A stretch of DNA of 64,000 nt from Aurantimicrobium minutum (GTDB taxonomy: Bacteria; Actinomycetota; Actinomycetes; Actinomycetales; Microbacteriaceae), in the NCBI RefSeq assembly GCF_002355535.1, contig NZ_AP017457.1, forward strand, positions 682,001-746,000. The letters run 5' to 3'. The translations under genes were made by a program, and so were the position numbers. The notes beneath the pieces were generated by a model. That model was given only the letters and a program-made list of their open reading frames with translations. It searched no databases and had not been told where the DNA came from. Below, piece by piece: positions 54,666 through 64,000 of the stretch (position 1 is its first letter; each line of letters starts with the position of its first letter).

Positions 54666-55494
54666 AGTCTGCCCCCAAGTTGGCGAGGTTGTCATCGGAC
54701 CAGTTGGTGGCGGTCCACTCAATGGTGAGATCACCCAAGGGTTCATCCTGGGCAAAAGAAATAGCTGCGTGGCGGTAGAGCTCCAGCACCGCAAGAAACC
54801 TCGCCACGATCACACCGGCAACGACAGCATCTGCAACCAGTTCACGGAACGTCATCGGTTTGCCTGAGCGAAGTTTGGTCACGACGGTGGCAGCCTGTTC
54901 GCGGATACTGACCAGTGGGGCATGCAGGTGATCAAGACCGACCACGGGAATCTCCCGCGGCGCCATGGCCAACATGGCCAACGCCGCGAAATCTTCCTTA
55001 CTCGTGTTCCAAATCAGTTCAGGAACCTGCTTGCGGAAGCGATCTTCAAGACGAACGGTGCGCACATGACGGGTTGATTCAGTATCCAACCGTTCTGAGA
55101 ACCACTGTGCGACATCTTTGAATGCGCGGTATTGCAGTAGTCGAGCAAACAGCAGATCACGAGCTTCAAACAGTGCCGCATCTTCAGCGTCAACAACTTC
55201 GCCTTGAGGAAGCAACCCAGCAACTTTGAGATCAAGCAACGTCGCGGCAATAACGAGGAATTCTGTTGCGGCGTCGAGTTCTTTCTCCAGATCGAGGGTG
55301 TTGAGGTACTGGATGAACTCATCTGTGACGACACTGAGAGAAATTTCAGTGATATCAAGTTCGTGCTTAGAAATGAGGTTCAACAACAGGTCAAACGGAC
55401 CCTCAAACTCCCCTACAGCAACACGAAAACCGCCGTCGGCACCCTCAACAGGAGTGTCAACAGCGTCAGTGGTGGGCTCGCTAAGCGACGACAC
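54655..55494 (-). CDS. scpA: Segregation and condensation protein A
   Basis: ScpA is the kleisin that closes the SMC ring. The 279-residue protein has the N-terminal kleisin helix FEGPFDLLLNLISKHELDITEISL and the C-terminal winged helix (VVAGVIVARFLAVLELYRHAAISFAQDE). It starts inside the end of the parA gene (14-base overlap) and overlaps scpB. The smc gene is elsewhere. Confidence 0.95.
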   Translation of the reverse strand: MSSLSEPTTDAVDTPVEGADGGFRVAVGEFEGPFDLLLNLISKHELDITEISLSVVTDEFIQYLNTLDLEKELDAATEFLVIAATLLDLKVAGLLPQGEVVDAEDAALFEARDLLFARLLQYRAFKDVAQWFSERLDTESTRHVRTVRLEDRFRKQVPELIWNTSKEDFAALAMLAMAPREIPVVGLDHLHAPLVSIREQAATVVTKLRSGKPMTFRELVADAVVAGVIVARFLAVLELYRHAAISFAQDEPLGDLTIEWTATNWSDDNLANLGADYDR

Positions 55495-56377
55495 CGCGTT
55501 CGATCAATTCACGAGCAAGCTGACGGTAAGCCTTAGCCGAGGCATGGTCAGGCGCAAACTCAGTAATGGGAACCCCAGCAACGGAGGCATCAGGGAACTT
55601 CACGGTACGGCCAATAACGGTGTCGGTGACTTTGTCACCGAAGGTTTCCACCACGCGCTCCATGACCTCTTGCGAGTGCAAAGTGCGAGGGTCATACATG
55701 GTCGGAATAATTGCATCGAGTTCAATAGCAGGGTTGAGGCGCTCTTTGACCTTGTCAATTGTCTCAATCAGCAATGCAACACCACGCAAGGCGAAGAACT
55801 CGGTGGCCAAAGGAATGATGACGCCGTGTGCTGCGGTGAGCGCATTAACCGTGAGAAGGCCCAGTGAAGGTTGGCAGTCAATGAAGATAACGTCATAGTC
55901 GTTCTTCACTTGACGAAGCACACCGGCAAGAATCTGCTCGCGGGCAACCTCGTTGATGAGGTGGACTTCTGCAGCAGAAAGATCAATGTTGGCAGGAATC
56001 ACATCAAGGTTAGGAACCTTCGAGTGTTGAATTGCCGACTTCGTGTCCTTGACCGATCCACGCATGAGGTCGTAGATGGTGGGAACGTCGTGGGTTTGTA
56101 TGGCTAATCCAGCAGAAAGTGCACCCTGAGGGTCGAAATCCACTGCCAGCACTTTACGGCCGTATTCGGCGAGCGCAGCAGCTAAATTGATGCTCGTGGT
56201 GGTCTTACCAACCCCACCTTTTTGGTTCGACATTGAGATGATGCGAGCAGGACCGTGAGATGTGAGTGGTGCCGGAACGGGGAAGTCTTTCAAGGGACGT
56301 CCAGTTGGGCCGACCTTCACGCCGTTCTTGTACGTAACCACTCGAGTGTCCCCACTGTGAGATTGAGCAAAAATCAC
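55481..56377 (-). CDS. ParA-family ATPase upstream of scpAB
   Basis: A 298-residue ParA/Soj-type ATPase, second ParA-like protein of this window. The deviant Walker A is SNQKGGVGKTTTS after about 47 N-terminal residues, with FDPQGALSAGLA as Walker A' and IFIDCQPS as Walker B. It matches the conserved parA before scpAB in actinobacteria (Rv1708). It is probably involved in chromosome organisation, but it has no ParB here. It lies 74 bases downstream of xerD. Confidence 0.93.
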   Translation of the reverse strand: MIFAQSHSGDTRVVTYKNGVKVGPTGRPLKDFPVPAPLTSHGPARIISMSNQKGGVGKTTTSINLAAALAEYGRKVLAVDFDPQGALSAGLAIQTHDVPTIYDLMRGSVKDTKSAIQHSKVPNLDVIPANIDLSAAEVHLINEVAREQILAGVLRQVKNDYDVIFIDCQPSLGLLTVNALTAAHGVIIPLATEFFALRGVALLIETIDKVKERLNPAIELDAIIPTMYDPRTLHSQEVMERVVETFGDKVTDTVIGRTVKFPDASVAGVPITEFAPDHASAKAYRQLARELIERGVVA

Positions 56378-56451
56378 GAAACACGGTGAGCACTCTCACG
56401 TTGTCTCGTGCTGTTTAGTCTAACGAGATATTAGGCCGAAGATGAGCTTGT

Positions 56452-57360
56452 TCAGCGTGCTCGTGGATGTGCCGTGATGTAGGTCTCACGCAACGTATCT
56501 GCGGTTACCAGAGTGTAAATCTGGGTAGTGGAGACAGAAGCATGACCGAGTAGTTCTTGAACTACTCGAACGTCTGCCCCGCCGGCGAGTAAATGAGTTG
56601 CAAATGAGTGCCTGAAGGTGTGTGGTGAGAGTTCAATGTCTAGTTGAGCACGCTCCCCTGCTTCACGAATGATGAGCCAGGCCATCTGCCGGCTTACACG
56701 CGCACCTCGAGGACCGAGAAAAAGTGCCGGAGTGGACTTTCCCTTGATCGAGAATACGGGTCGCACTCGCACTAAATAGGCATCTAATGCTGCTTGTGCA
56801 TAGGAACCAACTGGAACAATCCGCTGTTTGCCACCCTTACCGCGTAAACGAATCATTCCCTCGTTCATAGTGACATCGTCGACATTGAGGTTTACTGCTT
56901 CAGAAATACGTGCACCGGTGGCATACAGCAGCTCCAGGAGTGCTTTATCGCGAACGCGAATCTCTTCCTCGCCATCAGTAGCGGCCAACAGTGCAGACAT
57001 TTGTTCAACACTGATGGCTTTCGGCAAGCGCTTGGGAAGCTTGGGCGGATTGAGGTCTGCCGTGACGTTGTGTTCGAGGAGCCCTTCTTCGACCAAGAAC
57101 TTGTGCAAGCCTTTAATTGAGCTGAGAGTTCTGGACTGGCTTGAGGCCGTCAACGGGCTTTCTGTCCTCGTTGCTAGCCATTGAACGTATTCACTGACTA
57201 GTTGCAACGTAATCTGTTGCGCTTCAGTGATGTCGCGTTCGATGAGCCACAGCAGGTAGGCATCAATATCTCGGGTATAGGCCGCAACAGTGTTGACGGA
57301 AAGCCCGCGTTCTATTTGGACATAGCGCAGATAGTTATCTCTGGCTTGCTGCAGATTCAC
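56452..57360 (-). CDS. xerD: Site-specific tyrosine recombinase XerD
   Basis: XerD, with XerC, resolves chromosome dimers at dif. The 302-residue protein has an N-terminal SAM-like DNA-binding domain. The catalytic residues are R in ATGARISEA, H-x2-R in HTFRHSFATH, H in LGHASVSTTQ and the nucleophile Tyr in QIYT. It starts two bases after the NUDIX gene stop. Confidence 0.95.
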   Translation of the reverse strand: MNLQQARDNYLRYVQIERGLSVNTVAAYTRDIDAYLLWLIERDITEAQQITLQLVSEYVQWLATRTESPLTASSQSRTLSSIKGLHKFLVEEGLLEHNVTADLNPPKLPKRLPKAISVEQMSALLAATDGEEEIRVRDKALLELLYATGARISEAVNLNVDDVTMNEGMIRLRGKGGKQRIVPVGSYAQAALDAYLVRVRPVFSIKGKSTPALFLGPRGARVSRQMAWLIIREAGERAQLDIELSPHTFRHSFATHLLAGGADVRVVQELLGHASVSTTQIYTLVTADTLRETYITAHPRAR

Positions 57361-57362
57361 TG

Positions 57363-58028
57363 CTACCCCTGCCAGGGTGCGCCACTGCCGAGTCGGTCAC
57401 GGCGCTCCCGCATCACGAAGGGGGCATCCCCCGGTTGCAGGGTGTCCCAGCCTCGAGCTCGGCAGGCATGTGCTTGCAAGATGGCGATTTGGAAGATGGA
57501 GTTGGATACTCGACCTTCCAAAACCGCATCGTGGGCTTCATCCAGGCTCACCCAGCGCAATTCCATATCTGCTTCTTCTTCACTGCGCTCAAAAGGAACA
57601 GGTGTGTTATGTAGGTCTCTGGCCAAGTAGATACGCACAAATTCATTGGATCCACCTGGTGACGTCCAATAGTCAGTGAGTACTGCCCAAGAATCTGCCT
57701 GTAAATCTACTTCTTCTGCTAATTCACGTTGCGCAGCAAGCAGTGCACTTTCACCACGAATGTCCAACAGTCCTGCCGGAATCTCCCATTCTCGCATGCG
57801 AATGGGGTGACGGTACTGCTGAATTGCCAGTAGACGGTCATTGTCGTCTAAGGCCAATACTGCAACAGCGCCGGTGTGGTCGACAAAGTCTCGGGCAATG
57901 ACGTGATCGTTGTATTCGAAGCGTTCGTGCTCCACATTCCACACGCGACCGGTAAACACCGTGTCACGTTCGGTAATCGACACGTCAACAGGAAGATCGC
58001 GAAATTCTTCCTGCGATGAATTGGACAT
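57363..58028 (-). CDS. NUDIX hydrolase, ADP-ribose pyrophosphatase-like
   Basis: A 221-residue NUDIX protein of the ADP-ribose diphosphatase group. It has the fold start VFTGRVWNVEHERFEY and QQYRHPIRMREWEIPAGL. The NUDIX box is at GLLDIRGESALLAAQRELAEEV. It is the Rv1700 homologue by position, between pyrG (8 bases) and xerD (2 bases). ADP-ribose is the most likely substrate, inferred from family. Confidence 0.93.
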   Translation of the reverse strand: MSNSSQEEFRDLPVDVSITERDTVFTGRVWNVEHERFEYNDHVIARDFVDHTGAVAVLALDDNDRLLAIQQYRHPIRMREWEIPAGLLDIRGESALLAAQRELAEEVDLQADSWAVLTDYWTSPGGSNEFVRIYLARDLHNTPVPFERSEEEADMELRWVSLDEAHDAVLEGRVSNSIFQIAILQAHACRARGWDTLQPGDAPFVMRERRDRLGSGAPWQG

Positions 58029-58036
58029 GAGAAGGA

Positions 58037-61412
<3,376 letters not shown>

Positions 61413-61416
<4 letters not shown>

Positions 61417-62324
61417 GCGCCAGGACCTCGCCAGCCGGTGACAGGTAGATCAAACTTCTCAACGAGTCGATCGGTAAACGTTTCGTGGTGCAGTCGGGCA
61501 AGCAACACAGGCACAGCTGACTTCTTGACCACTACGCGTGCTCCGGGAGGAAGATTACGTGTTCTGCGACCATCACACCACAGCACACCATGACCACTGC
61601 GGCGTTCAAGAATTTCAACAGCGAGGACAGATTCTGGACCGACAACTAGCGGCCGTGCAAAAAGCGCATGGGCTGAGAGAGGTACCAAAATCATCGCGTC
61701 AACGGTCGGCCACACAATTGGGCCTCCTGCCGAGAAGGAATAGGCTGTAGATCCTGTCGGTGTGCTCATCACGACCCCATCACAGCCAAAGGAAGACAGA
61801 GGCCGACGATCCACCTCGATAACCACTTCGAGCATGCGTTCCCTGCTCGCCTTTTCAACCGTGGCCTCATTCAGCGCCCATGTTTCAAAAACAACTTCGT
61901 TGCCTACTTTGACGCGAACAGAAAGTGTTGAGCGTTCCTCCACCGCAAAGTCTTTAGCTAACACGCGAGAAACGGTCTCGGTAATAGTGTCTCGTTCTGT
62001 TTCAGCAAGGAATCCTACGTGTCCCGTGTTCACCCCCAACATAGGAATACTTGTTCCCCGCAATAACTCTGCTGCGCGAAGAATGGTTCCATCTCCCCCG
62101 ACAACAATGGCGCACTCAATCTCAGTGACAGGAACATTTTTTTCTAAGACTTTGAGCGAGGTGAGCTCAGGAGCAAGTTCCAGAACCGCAGAAAGTTCTA
62201 GTTCGCGAATTACTGGAACAGCTCCCTGCGACTGTATCTGCTGACAAACCTCAACCGCAGCTTCCAAGGTGGCCTGCTGGGTGGCATGGGAGACAACGAG
62301 GATATAGCGATCGTGTGCGCTCAT
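61413..62324 (-). CDS. nadK: NAD kinase
   Basis: Phosphorylates NAD to NADP. The 303-residue protein has the family motif VVGGDGTILRAAE, the second glycine-rich region DGVVMSTPTGSTAYSFSAGG and NTGHVGFLAE. I start it at the ATG at 62324, two bases after the tlyA stop; an upstream ATG at 62363 lies inside tlyA. A mid-protein cysteine and C-terminal variations do not affect the assignment. Confidence 0.95.
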
Positions 62325-62326
62325 AC

Positions 62327-63127
62327 CTATGCTCCTGCCAGTTTGTGAACTTGTTGAGTCCATTCTGATGGATTAGACCCACTGTCTGCACGGAGCCAGA
62401 GAACAAACTCTTGATTACCTGCCCCACCCAGGATTGGGGAGGACAAGATTCCACACACTCCCAGGCCGTGATCAAAGGCAGACCACAACACCGCCATGAC
62501 TGCGTCTTCGCGCAGGGCGGGGTTGGTCACGATGCCTTCTTTGACTCCGGTGCGGCCAACTTCAAACTGTGGTTTGACGAGCAGAATATAGTCAGCGGTC
62601 TCGGTTGCGCAGGCTTTGAGCGCAGTCATGATGTGAGTTAGCGAAATAAAGGACACGTCCGCAACAACCACGTCTGCCACAAAATCCTGCTTGACCAAGG
62701 CCGAGAGCTTGTCTCGATCAAGACCTTTCGCGTTCACACCCTCAACAACTAAGACACGTTCATCAGATCTAATGCGAGGAGAGAGCTGACTGTGGCCAAC
62801 GTCAAGAGCAACGACAGGTTGCGCACCGCGCTCGAGCAACACTTGTGTAAAACCACCAGTACTTGCTCCCACATCAAAGGCAGCACGGCCAGAGACATCG
62901 ATGCCAAAACCGTCAAGACCAGCAATCAGCTTGTGCGCAGCACGAGAAACATAGTGATCGGCGCCGTCCACGCTGATGTCGTCATTGTCTTCAACTTTGA
63001 ATGAAGGTTTGTTGATGACCTTGCCGCCAACTCGAACGAAGCCTTCCGTGATCAATGTGGCGGCATGACTGCGCGAGCGAGCCAGAGATCTGGCTGCGAG
63101 GGCGGCATCGAGGCGTTGACTAGTCAC
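62327..63127 (-). CDS. tlyA: TlyA-family 16S/23S rRNA 2'-O-methyltransferase
   Basis: TlyA methylates rRNA riboses, and in M. tuberculosis it is needed for capreomycin sensitivity. The 266-residue protein has an N-terminal S4 domain (RLDAALAARSLARSRSHAATLI) and an RrmJ-type methyltransferase domain (FDVGASTGGFTQVLLERGA). I start it at GTG 63127, whose codon overlaps the stop of the 53-residue gene (GTGACTAG); this also gives the family's usual length of about 268. The open frame further upstream lies over that gene. Confidence 0.93.
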   Translation of the reverse strand: MTSQRLDAALAARSLARSRSHAATLITEGFVRVGGKVINKPSFKVEDNDDISVDGADHYVSRAAHKLIAGLDGFGIDVSGRAAFDVGASTGGFTQVLLERGAQPVVALDVGHSQLSPRIRSDERVLVVEGVNAKGLDRDKLSALVKQDFVADVVVADVSFISLTHIMTALKACATETADYILLVKPQFEVGRTGVKEGIVTNPALREDAVMAVLWSAFDHGLGVCGILSSPILGGAGNQEFVLWLRADSGSNPSEWTQQVHKLAGA

Positions 63128-63281
63128 GAGAAGGGATGTCGCCACCTTCGAGCTGTGCTCGGAGGTCGTCGTAGAGCTTTGCATAGCCTTCTGCACGGTT
63201 TTCGAGCGGTTGGTCCTCAACGACGGACAGCGCAGAGACGAGTTCGCCGTCTGACTGAGTGATGTTTTCTGAGGTGCTCAT
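63120..63281 (-). CDS. Small acidic hypothetical protein upstream of tlyA
   Basis: A 53-residue acidic protein starting at ATG 63281 and ending in SRD just before the tlyA GTG. It has a helical C-terminal part (AEGYAKLYDDLRAQLEGGD). The stop codon overlaps the tlyA start by eight bases, so translation is probably coupled. I believe similar small proteins lie at this position in other actinobacteria, but I cannot check it. No function is known. Confidence 0.72.
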   Translation of the reverse strand: MSTSENITQSDGELVSALSVVEDQPLENRAEGYAKLYDDLRAQLEGGDIPSRD

Positions 63282-63312
63282 GATTCAAGGTTATCGGAAG
63301 GAAACCAAGAAC

Positions 63313-63347
63313 AAAGCCTTGCGGGAGAGACGATCCCGCAAGGCTTT
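63313..63347 (-). terminator. Terminator after the citrate synthase gene
   Basis: AAAGCCTTGCGGGA pairs with TCCCGCAAGGCTTT around GAGACGA. It lies 20 bases after the citrate synthase stop, before the small gene at 63281. Confidence 0.9.
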
Positions 63348-63366
63348 ACTCATATCCCCTATGTGT

Positions 63367-64000
63367 TCAGAGGTGACGCTCATCCACACCGTTGTAGGCC
63401 GACAACGGGCGGATGAGTGCGTTGGCTTGGAGCTGTTCCATGATGTGAGCAGTCCAGCCAGTGATTCGTGCTGCCACGAAAATTGGGGTGAAGGTGAGGG
63501 TGTCAAAGCCCATTAAGTGATACGCCGGACCTGAAGGGTAATCCAGGTTGGGCAGAATTCCCTTACGCTCAGTCATTGCCGCTTCAAGGCCTTCATAGAG
63601 GTCAAGAACATCGGGGCGGTTGTAGTACTCAATGAGCTCAACCATGGACTTGCGCATAGTGGGCACACGGGAGTCGCCCTTTTTATAGACACGGTGACCA
63701 AAGCCCATGATTTTGCGCTTTTCAGCCAATGCCTGCTCGAGCCATGCTTCAGCACGCTCATGCGCGTTGGGTCCAAACCCGATTTCGTTGAAGATGTGCA
63801 GCACAGCTTCATTGGCACCACCGTGAAGAGGTCCTTTGAGTGCACCAATAGCGCCGGTTACTGCTGAGTACAGGTCAGACAGGGTAGAGGTGATCACGCG
63901 AGCGGTGAAGGTCGACGCGTTGAAGGAGTGCTCCGCATACAAAATCAGAGAAACCCGGAACGCGTCAACGACCACGTCATCTGGAATCTCACCAAAACTC
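63367..64000 (-). CDS. prpC: 2-Methylcitrate/citrate synthase, C-terminal part (cut by window edge)
   Basis: The last 211 residues of a short-type citrate synthase; the start lies beyond the window. The stretch LYAEHSFNASTFTARVITST and the active-site GPLHGGANEAVLH fit the PrpC group, which condenses propionyl-CoA (or acetyl-CoA) with oxaloacetate, better than the long GltA form. The final catalytic Asp is in NLDYPSGPAYH. It could serve as either citrate or methylcitrate synthase. Neighbouring prpB or prpD would decide it but lie outside this window. Confidence 0.9.
   Translation of the reverse strand, partial: SFGEIPDDVVVDAFRVSLILYAEHSFNASTFTARVITSTLSDLYSAVTGAIGALKGPLHGGANEAVLHIFNEIGFGPNAHERAEAWLEQALAEKRKIMGFGHRVYKKGDSRVPTMRKSMVELIEYYNRPDVLDLYEGLEAAMTERKGILPNLDYPSGPAYHLMGFDTLTFTPIFVAARITGWTAHIMEQLQANALIRPLSAYNGVDERHL

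Noticed and set aside
56452-57360. XerD as an integrase marking a mobile element
   Set aside because: It sits in its conserved chromosomal place between NUDIX and parA genes, with no att-like repeats or phage genes.
62324-62363. Longer nadK start at 62363
   Set aside because: It would lie inside tlyA; the ATG at 62324, two bases after the tlyA stop, gives the normal N terminus.

Overview
The window looks like chromosome from a streamlined actinobacterium of the family Microbacteriaceae, most likely a pigmented planktonic freshwater type such as Rhodoluna, Aquiluna or Aurantimicrobium. This rests on three things: gene order shared with Mycobacterium and Corynebacterium, actinobacterial hallmarks (GarA/FtsR, an ileS T-box with a very short stem I, an LA-x-TG sorting signal, an extended GapB-type GAPDH), and tight packing at roughly even base composition (judged by eye). 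The genus is inference. I see no prophage, insertion sequence, CRISPR array, restriction system or rRNA. Both ends cut a gene: RNase E on the left, a PrpC-type citrate synthase on the right.

Layout. 1-12.7 kb: rne (partial), a VKOR/MFS pair on the plus strand, then the overlapping minus-strand block ileS-folC-DUF4233-ndk behind an ileS T-box leader. The divergent valS reads into two small genes. This resembles the M. tuberculosis valS-folC-Rv2446c-ndk-rne neighbourhood, rearranged. 12.3-24.7 kb: thioredoxin, a PuuP-like permease, glk-plsC-aroG, an acyl-CoA synthetase, peptide deformylase, a MinD-like ATPase with a basic tail, and pyruvate carboxylase. 24.7-29.3 kb: an orphan ParA, then garA-ftsR-MerR (the Rv1827/1828/1830 set without the BFN gene), and a DEAD-box helicase behind a long intergenic region.

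29.3-48.5 kb is the accessory part. It holds an Fe-S photolyase translationally coupled to a DMT exporter, an extended GapB-type dehydrogenase, an SDR and a LacI regulator with a palindromic candidate operator, and a second DMT exporter. Next come LysE-UPF0303-RidA, a voltage-gated-like cation channel beside a sortase-anchored surface protein, and a beta-carbonic anhydrase. The last part has an amidohydrolase/MFS pair behind a perfect palindrome, a second MFS gene with DUF2200, and a carotenoid desaturase plus UbiA prenyltransferase that suggest C50 carotenoid synthesis.

48.5-64 kb: tRNA-Pro(GGG), a TMEM175-like channel and a NUDIX gene. Then follows a long block of touching genes in nearly the order of M. 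tuberculosis Rv1694-Rv1713: tlyA-nadK-recN-pyrG-nudix-xerD-parA-scpA-scpB-rluB-(tyrA)-cmk-der. It covers chromosome condensation and segregation, nucleotide supply, repair and ribosome maturation.

I found no clearly new multi-gene defence or biosynthetic system. The best leads are the C50-carotenoid pair, the Fe-S photolyase/exporter coupling, the altered GarA phosphosite, three palindromic candidate operators and the structured leader before the DEAD-box helicase gene.
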